The notes: generated by a model not told the origin, from the letters alone. A stretch of 64,000 nucleotides of DNA from Trissonchulus latispiculum (GCA_030248195.1 JASAND010022323.1:29725-93724); one strand, 5' to 3'. Shown: positions 32,037-42,086, counted from the first letter of the stretch. Made by a program: numbers and translations.

Positions 32037-32728
32037 GTGTTGTCGGCCGACCGCTGAAGTTTCAGCTTGGGTACAGTCGGAGTGTCGCGATTTTCTGTCG
32101 GAAAATCCCGACTATCGGCATTTTCGTCGGACTTTTTAGTCGCCGGAGAACTGGACTCATCATCATGGCCGTCCCCGGGGCTCGTGCTAGAAGCCCGGGT
32201 CGAACCCGAGCCCGAAGCACGAGTCCCAGATGGACCAGGTTCCGGATTGCAGACCTTAGTCGCAGCTTCCCGAATCGACAAGCCATCGGCGACAGTGATG
32301 GCTTGCGTCGCCACCGAATTTTTGGACGGCTGTGCCGATCCTTCTTCGCCGACATCAGGCACCACCTGATCGACGTCTTGGTTATTTTGGTTTTCCTTGC
32401 CCTTATTCGACCTTTTGTCGGGCCTTCGTTGACGCCATTGCCGAGCAGGCGCCTCATTACGTTGAGGTCGCCGACCATTTGTCGCTATACAGCACAAATG
32501 TTCACATTTCGACTCGGGAAAACCAATTAGACATCGCCATCTCGGCGGCTGAAAATATTTATCCGGTATTTTCATAGCTTCTCTCATCGACATCATATTC
32601 ACGCTCCCATATCTCGCAACAGAACCATCTGACTTTCCATTTTGCCCGAGGCGAGATCCCGAGGATCCCGGTCCATGCCCCGAGTTCGAGAAACGACGAG
32701 GCCTAGCAACATTTGGCGATTGGACCAT
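31787..32728 (-). pseudogene. N-terminal part of pol, frame cut by the 59-bp duplication
   Basis: The frame runs from the gag frameshift site (32788) through ATG 32728 into the duplication. Codons up to about 243 are the genuine N-terminal pol region. The remainder to the stop at 31787 is out of frame with pol, antiparallel in character and rich in W/R. The genuine part is low complexity (S/P/D/E-rich, 'NQDVDQVVPDVGEEGSAQPS') with one 'CEHLCC' cysteine cluster and no recognised domain. It probably acts as a linker ahead of the protease. Confidence 0.75.
31901..32018 (-). repeat. 59-bp tandem duplication breaking the pol frame
   Basis: The segment starting TATAGCGGTTGAATGTCGGA at 31901 recurs at 31960. 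The offset is 59 bp, not a multiple of three, so it shifts the frame. The encoded 'SPRKSNVSVDVPTFNRY' therefore appears both near the end of the upstream ORF and near the start of the downstream one. The two copies look identical, indicating a recent event. Confidence 0.9.
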
Positions 32729-32757
32729 ATTTACACTTCCGGTTTGCGGCTTGTTTT

Positions 32758-32788
32758 GGGGGTTCCGCGCCCCCGCTATTCGTTTCCC
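32758..32788 (-). promoter_or_regulatory. -1 ribosomal frameshift signal, gag to pol
   Basis: On the minus strand, GGGAAAC (plus 32782-32788) lies in the gag frame as tcG-GGA-AAC, exactly the X XXY YYZ arrangement. After a 7-nt spacer containing the gag stop, GGGGG (32774-32770) and CCCCC (32762-32758) can form a hairpin with a 7-nt loop. The -1 frame is open from here through ATG 32728 into pol. The same heptamer is used by some retroviruses and lentiviruses. Confidence 0.8.
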
Positions 32789-34308
32789 GAATTGCCAGAT
32801 GATTGTTGTCGGTTGCCGGCCGAGTTACTTCCGCCACCGGCATCAGACGCCTGATTAGCACCACCTCTCTGTTGACCACCGCGCCTTCCATAATTGAAAC
32901 GACCACCTCGACCACCTCCTCGGTAGGTCCTTCCATCGGCGGCAGATTGAGTGTTTCCAGTGTTAGCTGTCGCATTCTTCATGAGCAAGCTACCGAATAA
33001 CTTGCTCGCCAACATCTGTTGTCGGCGAGGGTCATCACCCCAGAAGCGCACAGCCTTCACGTACACCGGACAACTCAACCACTTATGCCCAGGCTCCGCA
33101 CAATAGGTACAGTGCATGGACTTAGCGGGGTTTCCGCCGGCTTTGGCCGAGCCAGAAGCCGACCCCTGCTGCTCAACCAGGTAGCAGACATCTTCTTCGT
33201 CCATGTCTTCCAAACTGGGGTCGTCCAAAATTTCGCATGCTGCCGCAATTTCATCATCCAAGGACCTCTGTCGGGAGGCCTGAGCCTGTCCTTGGGTAAT
33301 CGAGTTCCGAATATCCTGCAATTGTCGCTGCAAATCACGTACATAGTCGGGACAATCAGGGTCCACGGACGTTGTCCGAGGCCGATCGCCGACAGCCATC
33401 GCAGATTCCATCGGCTTTGACTGGCTGTCGCCCTCTTCAACCGACTGCAGTATACGTACCGCTCGCATAAAAATGTCATTCGGCCGATCATAAGCCCAAT
33501 AGGTCGCGTCGGCGAATGAACTTGCCACTTTCGCCCGAATCGAAGGTTTCAGACCGCGCGTCGCGCGATCCACAACCTTCAATTCGCGAACTTTCGGCTC
33601 GGCGTCGGGAAAAGCTTTACAGGCGAGCGTCCTCAACTCGATGAGGTACTCATGGCACGTTTCGGACGCTTTCTGCGCCCGCTCGAAGAACTCTCGAGCA
33701 TACTGATCGGATGTTTTGGCGACTGGCTCATAAAGCTGCTTCAAAACCGCCTCCAGCTCTTCATAGGTCTCGAGGGTGTGACCCTCGAGATCTTGTTTGA
33801 CATTATCTTCCAGCAGATACCAAAGAATAGCCTTCTTTAGCTCGGCTGGGGCCAAGCTTGCCGACCAAGTGTTCTCAAACATGCGAAGCCACGTCGACAG
33901 CTGAATGCCACCTTTTCGCCCCTTGAACTTCGAGATTGACTTGAACCATTTCAAGTAATCATGAAGAACATGGACGGTTTCTGGGGTCAGTTGAAGCACA
34001 TTGACATGCCCCAGGACCGGGACAGTCGGAATCTCGGGCCGAGCCGGCGACGCCGCTCGACCACCTGGCGATGAAAGCCGACCAATCGGTCCGGAAAAGT
34101 CCGAGGAACCGGTGTCACCGAGTTCCCGAACGGCAGGTAAGAGATTTCGGCCACCGGTGCGAACTCGATTTCCGGCTCGCGCACCGCGAACCGAAGGCAG
34201 CCTAAGGTTAGGCCGATGCGTCAACGGCGATGAAAAATTGGCCGGTGAAGATAACAGGTCCGGTCTTATCACAGTGCTATTCAGCACCGTCGCACTCATT
34301 CGCACCAT
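32776..34308 (-). CDS. gag: Gag: capsid-like domain, CCHC zinc knuckle, RGG tail
   Basis: 510 codons from ATG 34308 to TAG at 32776-32778. Residues 1-115 are proline/arginine-rich. Residues about 120-300 match the gypsy-type capsid (Retrotrans_gag) pattern: 'WLRMFENTW', 'AILWYLLEDNVKQDL', 'TYEELEAVLKQLY' and 'CHEYLIELRTLACKAFPD'. A helical segment follows. A canonical zinc knuckle C-x2-C-x4-H-x4-C lies at C400, C403, H408, C413. The last ~70 residues are G/R/N/Q-rich with RGG boxes (RGGGRGGRF, RRGGQQRGG), expected to bind RNA. The frame overlaps pol, and a slippery heptamer lies two codons before the stop. The frame is also open a little upstream of ATG 34308, across the stop of ORF1. Confidence 0.92.
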   Translation of the reverse strand: MVRMSATVLNSTVIRPDLLSSPANFSSPLTHRPNLRLPSVRGARAGNRVRTGGRNLLPAVRELGDTGSSDFSGPIGRLSSPGGRAASPARPEIPTVPVLGHVNVLQLTPETVHVLHDYLKWFKSISKFKGRKGGIQLSTWLRMFENTWSASLAPAELKKAILWYLLEDNVKQDLEGHTLETYEELEAVLKQLYEPVAKTSDQYAREFFERAQKASETCHEYLIELRTLACKAFPDAEPKVRELKVVDRATRGLKPSIRAKVASSFADATYWAYDRPNDIFMRAVRILQSVEEGDSQSKPMESAMAVGDRPRTTSVDPDCPDYVRDLQRQLQDIRNSITQGQAQASRQRSLDDEIAAACEILDDPSLEDMDEEDVCYLVEQQGSASGSAKAGGNPAKSMHCTYCAEPGHKWLSCPVYVKAVRFWGDDPRRQQMLASKLFGSLLMKNATANTGNTQSAADGRTYRGGGRGGRFNYGRRGGQQRGGANQASDAGGGSNSAGNRQQSSGNSGNE

Positions 34309-34318
34309 GAATGAGTTT

Positions 34319-35263
34319 TCATTTCGTTGGTTCGTTAGTCAGCAAAAAGTCTCGGTGAGTGGTGCGCAAACGCGACTGAATCGCGAATTGGCTCATATCT
34401 CCATAACTTGTTGTTACCGGCGTACCCAATCCTGTAGAGATGGCCGACGTTCCGAATCGACCATTTGCTAGAGCCCCCGACAACTGAACGCCATCGTACG
34501 CGGGATCCCACGACAATCTTTCGTCAGTTGTCGGCTCTAACACCAAATTGGCCAATGCTGTGGTCCCCAAAGTGAATTCCTGGTCGAGGTCCAAGTCCAA
34601 CAACCCGAAATTCTGCGAAGCAGCACCAGAAAATCCCGACACAGAGGGTTGGTCCGGCGAAGCCGAGGCCACGGGGAGTACCAGATTCGTGACGGGAGTT
34701 GCATGGGGTCGGGTCGGACCCGGCCCTATGAACTCATCCCGACCAATTATCGTTTGGTCCCCGGGGCTCGACCCAAAACTTTGGGGAGAGCCGCTCTGTT
34801 GTTGGCCAGACATGTTCCAGTCCAGGTTTCTTACCGTTTGGTCAGTGAAGGACCTGGCCCGAGCGGTTGCACCGCTAGGGGGGTCGGCAGAATCATTTTG
34901 CAGAGATTCCATGCTCGAAGCTGCCGAAACATAGACGGATTCCTGCGAAGTGACAGCCGTCAACGGACCAATATCCTCCAAATCCTGCACAGAACCGGAC
35001 AAACTGCCGCCAACAGAACGGGCGACGCCCCTTCTGTAGTCTCCCAAACCAGCACCTCGTGTCCTCAAATCCGCCTGCGACGCCGAACTGGCCCGCGGGC
35101 GGAGTTCCAGAGCCGAATCCTGAACACCCGAAGTGGACGGACCCGCTCGGTGTAGGCCCCGCATGGTTCCACCAGCACTTTCTCTACAACAACTTGGATT
35201 AGGATACGGCTGATTCCTTTCCTTCTTAGCCTTCAATCTTTCGGACATACGTACAGAATCCAT
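34319..35263 (-). CDS. ORF1 of the giant element, 314 aa, unknown function
   Basis: ATG 35263 to TGA at 34319-34321. It begins MDSVRMSERLKAKKERNQ, is S/G/P/R/Q-rich throughout and is probably largely disordered; I see no known domain. It ends ten nucleotides before the gag ATG, in a different frame (gag is +1 relative to it). Possible explanations are a leader protein followed by termination-reinitiation, or an N-terminal extension of Gag separated by a +1/-2 shift or a one-base error. Its base composition matches gag and pol (G+C-rich), unlike the AT-rich leader upstream, which supports real coding. Confidence 0.7.
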   Translation of the reverse strand: MDSVRMSERLKAKKERNQPYPNPSCCRESAGGTMRGLHRAGPSTSGVQDSALELRPRASSASQADLRTRGAGLGDYRRGVARSVGGSLSGSVQDLEDIGPLTAVTSQESVYVSAASSMESLQNDSADPPSGATARARSFTDQTVRNLDWNMSGQQQSGSPQSFGSSPGDQTIIGRDEFIGPGPTRPHATPVTNLVLPVASASPDQPSVSGFSGAASQNFGLLDLDLDQEFTLGTTALANLVLEPTTDERLSWDPAYDGVQLSGALANGRFGTSAISTGLGTPVTTSYGDMSQFAIQSRLRTTHRDFLLTNEPTK

Positions 35264-35999
35264 TTTTCAAAATTCTTGGGTGAAACCCGTTTGACTAAAA
35301 GTGCTGAAAAAATTATTCACAAGCAAAAATACAAACGGATTTACCTCTAGGTACCCCACAAAAAACACAAGTTATATACGTATAATGGAAATTAGTGCGA
35401 TACCGGCTACAAAAATCACAATACAATTGCTAAATAGAGCAAACTCACTCAGGACCTGAAAATAAGGGGATTATGCAAAAATAACCTAAAATAAAGGGGG
35501 TTATACAATTATAACCTGAAAACAGACAAAATTTGACAAATTATCACAAATACACAGGGCAAAATACCAGGTATCGCAATAAAATGACAAATTAACGAAA
35601 ATTAAGTTATTTTTGACACTACAAAAAATTTGATGTTATTTCCTACCTCAAATCCCGAGAAAAATGCCCTAAACTAGCTCACCCCAAAAGATATAAAATT
35701 ATTTGCAGCCTAAAATTGGTATTGGGTCAAACCCACACGCATACACAATTATACGTATATAAACACACAAACACCTAGAGAAAAAATTTTAAAAATTTTG
35801 ACCCTAGGGGGAGGGGGGTAAAAATACGTACGTAGAAAAATGGACAAAAGTGATTGAACGGCAAAAGAAAGGTTTACCACGGGTTTAACCCCCACAGAAA
35901 AAATTAACAAAAATTTACCGAAATAAAAATTTGAAAATTTTAGCGAAGGGATTCAAACCGCAAGGCCAAATTTGACACCCTGAGCTCCTGGCAGCCTAA
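35264..35999 (-). other. 5' leader of the giant element
   Basis: About 740 bp of AT-rich non-coding sequence between the 5' LTR and ORF1. On the minus strand it starts TTAGGCTGCCAGGAGCTC right after the LTR, where a primer-binding site should be. I cannot match this confidently to a tRNA 3' end. Confidence 0.5.
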
Positions 36000-36758
36000 T
36001 GTAGCGGTACCAGAGTGAAACTAGCCTAACACAAAAGTACCGTTACCCCGCGAGAGCAACTCAAGCGAGGAGACCGTGGCACAAGTGAATAACACACCAA
36101 CCGCGCAGGAGCCGGCCGGGGAAGCCTCGCCAAATAAATAGCCCTAGTGAGTGGGTGACACCCGCTCACCTCAGAAATAACACTAAACTAACCTAGGAGC
36201 TCAGTAAGACCTACCAAAAGTACACAAACCTAGTGGAGATATTTAATAAGTACAACAAGTATTATGGAAATAGAGCAGATATGAAATAACAAGTATAGTA
36301 GTTTAGGGGGGCAAAGCCCAACTGACAAACAGTTATACAGTAAATAAACTAACACACACACAAACTCACCAACACACTTTATATGGGCGAAGCCCCGCTA
36401 ACGTACCAAATAATACAAAAGGCCCACTGAATAATAACAGGGGGAGAAACTGTACAGGAGATAGGGAGAGCAGAGAGAGAAAGCGACTGTACTGTACAAA
36501 GGAAAACCCACAACTGAAAGGGGGAGAAGTTTGACGGATAACCCCCTCCCAAGAGAAGCGCCCTCTAGCTGGGGTGTCCCAATCATGTAGCTCCAAGGGG
36601 GGACCCCACCCAACCAAACCTATCCTATAGGTGGAGCTACATGACACGTGAAGGAATGCTTGCTGACTAGGCAAGCCAACTATTAGCTAAGTAAAGTGAT
36701 TTCGTAATATTGAGAATAACGAAAAGGTTGACCGTTACAGTCAGCCTCTTGCGTTACA
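36000..36758 (-). repeat. 5' LTR of the giant element
   Basis: The partner of 17776-18537. It contains the likely promoter: minus-strand TATA box CCCATATAAAG at 36377-36387. The 12-bp inverted repeat CATGTAGCTCCA/TGGAGCTACATG lies in U3 (about 36583-36642). The first ~227 and last ~245 bp (plus coordinates) are essentially identical to the other LTR, whereas the middle differs at many positions including indels. Confidence 0.95.
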
Positions 36759-37909
36759 GAATACCCCAACAGTGGAAAGTCTCCCCCTTTTAAAGTCCCA
36801 ATTTTGGAATATACAAATTAGTTTATGCGAATTAGGTACAAGTTTCTAGACGAAAAAAACATAGACAAGGAAGTAATACATAACACGTGAATTTGAGAGA
36901 AATCGGAAATAAAATTATGCAAATTAGGTAAGAAGAATTTTGTCAGTATCCCCTCCCTACTGTACACCTCCCCCGGAATTTGGAGGGGGGCCCTTTTTAG
37001 ACCCCCCAACCCCCCCACGACCCCACCCAACCTCCCCCAAAATTTTTTCTATTTTTATGCAAAAAATCGTATTTTCAGCTATTGCTAATGCCGAAAAACA
37101 TGAAATCATTAAGGGGGCGCTTGCATTACCGGGAACGGTTCTCCTGAGTTTATTTTCCAACGAATCTATTTCAAACCTTCAGCATAGGTAGCTGGTGCTA
37201 AATGCTAGCAATATCTAGAATTTGAATAATCCAGTGCTTGGCTTGCGACTTACACAAGAGGGATAAGCTGAAATTTTCAAAACGCTGTCACTCATTAACG
37301 GCTGAATGAAATTAAAATTTGGCACAAATGCGTAAATGAACATAACGCAGGGGCAATTTTTTCAGTTTTTCGATTTATGCAGTTTTGAGTATTTTATGAA
37401 TATTCGAAAACTTTGAAGGTCAATATCTCACGGAATATACGATTTAAACAAAAACTAAAAAAATTGCCCCTGCGTACACGTCAAATAAACGGGCATGCAA
37501 AATTTGAGCGAGTTTGGTCGCAACATTTATGAGAAAATCAAATTGAAAAATTTCGCACTAATTGCTTCAGTTTTTCGCAAATATTATGCTTTTAATAAGT
37601 CGCATAGTGTATTTCATGAAATAATAAACAAATCCAACACAAAAGCAACGTGAAAAGCCCTGCAGAATTCATTTGCGAACGATAGGTTTTTACATTGGCA
37701 TTCGCTTTGAGAATGGTAAACGTAACTTTGTCATATATTCAACCGCCTGTAACTTTTGATTGCAACCACGGATAGGAGAGATATTCACATCGTTGTAACG
37801 GGCTTTTTATGCTCTTTAACCTAGTACATTCGACGTTGTCGTTTGCAGCTTTAATAAAATTTCGAAATTTTAAGCCATACCGGTAGCTAGCTAAGCACGT
37901 GGTCTCCGT
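36759..37909. other. Intergenic, no gene
   Basis: AT-rich sequence with a C-rich patch at 36950-37035 (CTCCCCC, CCCCCCAACCCCCC). There is no credible ORF: those at 36818-37191 arise from the C-rich patch. Confidence 0.4.
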
Positions 37910-38854
37910 CATAGTTTCCCTTGGGGGGGGGGGTTTGGGGGGTTTGGGGGGGTCCCCCCAAAATTTTTGACCAACTTTACCCCCCTCAGATTTTTTGACT
38001 ATCCCTCCCCCTACTTTTGGTTACCCCCCCCGAACCCCCCCCCCCAGCACTTGGGGCCAAAAAGTTAGCTAAATTTTGCTAAAAAATGGTCATTTTTTGA
38101 AAATTTTTTCTCAAATTTTGGCTTAAAATCGGTTTAAAACGGTATAAAAACGCCTAAAACGATAAAAACAAGCCTTGTTTTGACTAAAAAGCGTTAAAAT
38201 ACGGAAAATTTTGCGTTTTAGGCCATTTTTTGAATTTTCTGAGGTCCGAAATTTGGGGGGGGGGGGAGGGGTCACCATAGGTGTAAGGTGGGGGGGGGGG
38301 TTGGGGGGGTAGCCCCCCCCAGCCCTTTTTTCAACCCTCCCCCAAAACTTTTTGGGGGAACGTCCCCCCCCCCCAACTGGGGGGGGGGTAGTCGCGCCGA
38401 ATTTTGGGTAATTTTAGGGTAAATTTTGCAAAAATTTTCAAAAGATCCAAATTTTTGGCTTAAAGTGTTGCGAGAAATACACGTTTTTACCTGTATTATT
38501 GACTTTCTGACTCAATATTGACCTTATTTTGGATATAGAAACATGTTGGCAAACAAGTTTGCGAGTTTAAAACTACTGCCTAATGATAAAATTACTTCAT
38601 GGTTGAATGTTTTTTGAAATTAGAAACGGCTGAAAATGCGATTTTTGGCATAAAAATAGAAAAATGTTTTGGGGGAGGGTTGGGGGGGGGTCTCCAGAGG
38701 GGTCCCCCCCAGAAAATGTTGGGGGGGAGCCTCCCCCACCCCAAATCTCCGTTACACCTATGGGGGTCACTCCCCACCCCATCACATTTCGGGGATCGAC
38801 CACCAAATTTTCCAAGTTTGCCCCCCCCCAACCAAAATTTCCAGGGAAACTATG
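37910..38854. mobile_element. MITE with CATAGTTTCCC ends and 8-bp duplication
   Basis: Ends are CATAGTTTCCC at 37910 and GGGAAACTATG ending at 38854, flanked by the perfect direct repeat GTCTCCGT (37902-37909 and 38855-38862). The interior is G/C-tract-rich and AT-rich by turns, with no transposase. A second element is nested at 38276-38762. Confidence 0.85.
38276..38762. mobile_element. Nested MITE with CATAGGTGTAA ends and 8-bp duplication
   Basis: Ends are CATAGGTGTAAGG at 38276 and TTACACCTATG ending at 38762. The perfect duplication GGGGTCAC lies at 38268-38275 and 38763-38770. It shares the CATAG start with its host element, suggesting one transposase lineage. No coding capacity. Confidence 0.83.
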
Positions 38855-38862
38855 GTCTCCGT

Positions 38863-39670
38863 TGCCGAAATTTTGTCAAAAGATGCCCCGCCAACCAAAG
38901 TAAGTTTAGTTGGGATTTCTTCAAAATTGAGCTATCGGTCTAAATTTTATATCTATAATCCCGATAATGCACACGAAGCCCATTTCCAGAAAACAATTGG
39001 AAAAAGTTTTCTAATTTTTTCCATAACTTTTCTGATTGTTTACCAAAATTGTTTCTAATAGTTTTCTATATTTTTCTAATTGTTTTCTTGTGGTTTTCTA
39101 ATTAATTTCTGTTAATTTTTTCTAACCAAGCACCACTTTCTAATTGTTTTCTGAATTATTTCTAATTGATTACACAATATTTTCTAATTTCTTTCGAATT
39201 AATTTCCTAATAAAAGTTAACATTTTCTTATTGTTTTCTAAATAATATCCATTGTTTTCAAAAATGTTTCTAATGATTTCTGATTGTTTTCAGAAACGCC
39301 TCTTCCGTAGCTTGCAATTTTTTCTAATTGTTTTCCAGATTTTTTCTAATGTTGATTCGGTGATATCTCACTGCTGCTTATCACCACTAATGCCACTAAA
39401 AATTTATGGTTTGGGATTAGGCCAAAGAACTTGGGAGAGGAGATAAAACATTTCTCTTTAAAAATTTTCAGACAGAATGCTGTTTTAATTAACTGAACAA
39501 AGCCTAAAAATAGTGATTGTTCTTCATTTTAAGCAAGATGTTAAAGAAAATTTGCAAGATTTTTTTAGTGAAACGTCAGAAATTCTTAGGGTGGGTCTGG
39601 CAAATTTGGGTGGGTGGGGTTTGGGATTTGTAGATTAGATTAGGCGGTGGGGCCATATTTACTTAATCTA

Positions 39671-39705
<35 letters not shown>

Positions 39706-40206
39706 AATGTTACATATATATGTATAGCGCAGAGGGAAAAACTACCCTGGAAGGTGTGCTATTGTAGCTCCCGCTGCATTTTGGAATTTTTGGTCCCAAC
39801 TCCCAACATGTGGGTTAGAGAGAGTGGAGCCCCCCAGAAGCTGAGAAATTTTTCTATTTCGCGACCTTCGTGGAATTTTTACAGAGCATTCGTTGAAATT
39901 ACAATAATATTACAGGCACAGTGCTTGTTTATGCACCTAAATAATGCAGAAGGTGGTCAAAGTAGATTAAATAGGGTAATTTGTACTCATTTTTTAGTGC
40001 GAAACACGTATTATAATGGTATAATACACATATTTCGCGCCGAAAATTTTTTGAAAAATAGGCGTTTACACACGTGGCAGGAAAAAATTTCTGGGGGGCA
40101 ACACCATTTCGGGGGGGGGGAATTCCCCCATTACGCTATATTGTATGCTCTGTTCCTAAGCATTTATATTATAAATATTTAATACAAACTTTGTGTTTAG
40201 TCTAGA
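38863..40206. other. Upstream region of the ZCCHC9-type gene
   Basis: A T-rich stretch (39000-39380) with many 'TTTTCTAATTGTTTTC' variants forms a degenerate tandem pattern. A TA dinucleotide run follows at 39674-39702. At 40010-40137 there is a fragment of the G-rich 'GGGGGGAATTCCCCC' repeat family also seen near 43260 and 49510-49660. No core promoter motif is clear before ATG 40207. Confidence 0.4.
39674..39702. repeat. (TA)n microsatellite
   Basis: An uninterrupted AT/TA run of about 28 bp. Confidence 0.8.
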
Positions 40207-40761
40207 ATGACTGACAACGATGCTCCGGAAAAGTCACCAATTACCAGTGGCTCAGCTGGCACTGGACAAACCAAGAATGCCCGAAAACGTCGACGTTCCT
40301 CCAAAAAACGACGGCCCGGTCCGGGTCCGGCGTCTTCTGGACCAGGTGGCGCCAAGCCTGTAGTTGCTCAGCAAAAATTGAAGGACAAAGTGACACAAGA
40401 AACTGGAGAAAAGACTAGAAAACGTAAAAAGAAGAAGCAGAAGCCAAATCGTTCTTTGCAACAGAATTCCGGTAGCAATGCCGACTTGGATGTGGTGAAT
40501 AAATCGGCCGAGAATCTGTCAAAGGTCGGGATTTCTACGGAATCCGGTGCCGCCGATGAAGAGCGAAAATCGACGAAAAAACGGAATTTGAAAGTTTCAG
40601 ATCGAGAACTGTATCATATGACACCGGACGAGTTTGACGAATTTATCCAGGCCGCCCAGAAACGGAGACTGCCGAATTCGGTCATTCGATACTACAAACT
40701 GAAGTACAGTCGTAGAGTGGAGCGAAAACAGCGAAGAGATCAGGAGTGGAAAGGAGCCTTT
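40207..40761 (+). CDS. ZCCHC9: ZCCHC9-type zinc-knuckle protein, exon 1
   Basis: The ATG at 40207 opens 185 codons ending ...WKGAF at 40761, followed by the donor GTCAGT. The next exon continues in phase 0 (GAF|VCYHC). The exon encodes a highly basic N-terminal region: KKRRPGPG, TRKRKKKKQ, then 'LYHMTPDEFDEFIQAAQKRR' and 'SRRVERKQRRDQEWK'. The Lys/Arg clusters imply nuclear/nucleolar localisation, as known for ZCCHC9. The complete model (exons 40207-40761, 41064-41208, 52001-52090, 52588-52656, 53742-53959) is 1077 nt, 358 aa, in frame throughout. The mammalian protein is shorter, mainly because of this N-terminal part. ZCCHC9 is an RNA-binding CCHC protein linked to MAPK-signal repression and ribosome-related nucleolar roles; I infer the same general class here. 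Confidence 0.88.
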
Positions 40762-41063
40762 GTCAGTTTTTGAGGATTTTGTCTACAACATATAGACTTT
40801 AATTACGTATGAAATGAACAGGGGCTTATATAAAGGGGACGATCCAGAGGGCTCTGACCCTCCCTTTATTAGGTTGGATGAAATGTTTAGCTCACATAAG
40901 TGCAGTATGTATATATATAATGTAATTGTTTCGGTAACTTAATTGAAAAAATTGAATTTCTTGCTTTGACTGTTGCTATGGATTTGCAGATATATAGATA
41001 GATACTTTTGCTGCCTGTCAGTTGTTTTTTGTATTGCAAATTTCTGTATTGGTATTATTGTAG

Positions 41064-41208
41064 GTCTGCTACCATTGTCGTCAGCCTGGTCACGTGTTTG
41101 CAGCCTGCCCGCAGGTTGAAGGGAAGCCTGAAATGGTTGCAGCCCATTTCTGCTTCAAGTGTGGAAAGGATGGTCATGTCTCCAGAAGGTGTCCCAGCAA
41201 TGTGAAAG
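41064..41208 (+). CDS. ZCCHC9: ZCCHC9-type gene, exon 2 (zinc knuckles 1 and 2)
   Basis: Acceptor TATTGTAG ends at 41063 and donor GTTTGT starts at 41209. The exon encodes CYHCRQPGHVFAAC and CFKCGKDGHVSRRC, both perfect C-x2-C-x4-H-x4-C knuckles. It ends in phase 1 after VK. Knuckle spacing and the 'CYHCRQPGH' signature match ZCCHC9 rather than CNBP, whose seven knuckles are more regularly spaced. Confidence 0.9.
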
Positions 41209-41579
41209 GTTTGTTTTTTGAGCACTTGTGTCCGTTCGTTCGTTTGGGTCTGACGGTCTGGGTCAGGTGGGGCAACATTGCGTTTGCCAGAATAGATTTG
41301 TAAACTACTGTGCTTTTTTGGGGGTTACCCAACCCACGCCCCCCCCCCTCAGCAAAAGTGCCCCTTTTGGTACGTACCATCTTTGGTCCTGAAAAAATCC
41401 GCCTAAAAGCTAAATTTTTAAACTCCTTTTTATACAGACAGGTAATGAATGTTTGAAACAATTTCGCAACTCCCCCGCCTAAAAGTCTCGCCCTCAAAGT
41501 TCCCCCCAAGGAAATATTCCGTAGAATAAGCTCGCCCACCCAGGTAAAGGGTGTACTGATGAGAGTAGAGCCCAGTACT

Positions 41580-41894
41580 CTGGGCTTTTTCTAGGCGAAA
41601 AAAAGGGGGGGGAATCCAAAGTGGTCTAAAATTGGCAAAAATACAGTAAAATAGCCTGTTTTCTGCATAATATATTGCTATAACTACGCTAAAAAGTGCT
41701 CAAAAATTAACTTTGAGCACCAAAATAGACGACTTTTGACCAAAAAATTCCGGCGAGGCCGGAAAATTTTTGAAAATTTTGACCAAATAAAATTTGGCAT
41801 CTTATAGTGAGTGGGGGAAGCCCAAAAAAGTGGGGGCGGGGCCGGGTGGGGGGGGGGGGCGCTACCCCCTCCCCCCCCAGTAAAAAAAGCCCAG
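41580..41894. mobile_element. MITE, CTGGGCTTTTTCTA ends, 5-bp duplication
   Basis: Starts CTGGGCTTTTTCTA and ends TAAAAAAAGCCCAG. It is flanked by direct repeats GTACT (41575-41579, 41895-41899). A related copy lies at 54279-54633. The interior has poly-G/C tracts and no ORF. Confidence 0.75.
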
Positions 41895-42086
41895 GTACTA
41901 TTGACTAGAGCGCCTACCTAGCAAAAGAGTCAATGAAGAACAAAGGTCAAACTCAAACAATTATATATATACGTATATATGTATGTATATATAGCTAATG
42001 CTTATTGTGGAGGTGGACCACTGGCTCACTTCGAGGTTAAAATAGTGGAGAGAAACGGGAATCAAAGACTGCTCCCATTGATATCT

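Larger units (their letters stand above)
17776..36758 (-). mobile_element. Giant (19-kb) Ty3/gypsy-class LTR retrotransposon
   Basis: Two long terminal repeats of about 760 bp bound 17.5 kb of internal sequence. All coding is on the minus strand, so the 5' LTR is the right-hand one. In transcription order: LTR 36758-36000, leader, ORF1 (35263-34319), gag (34308-32776), -1 frameshift signal, pol (to 27477), a 640-bp spacer, a 2318-codon ORF (26835-19879), a long 3' UTR, polypurine tract and LTR 18537-17776. The RT-RNase H-integrase order and GPY-type integrase tail assign it to Ty3/gypsy. It is several times longer than the usual 5-8 kb, mainly because of the extra ORF beyond pol. There is no target duplication: the flanks are CTATG on the left and GAATA on the right. 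Confidence 0.95.

Noticed and set aside
35940..35999. Primer-binding site assigned to a specific tRNA
   Set aside because: The sequence after the 5' LTR (TTAGGCTGCCAGGAGCTC) does not convincingly match a tRNA 3' end that I can recall, so I left it unassigned.
39754..40182. 142-codon ORF just upstream of the ZCCHC9-type gene
   Set aside because: It includes a dispersed G-rich repeat fragment, has no family match, and is separated from exon 1 by stops.
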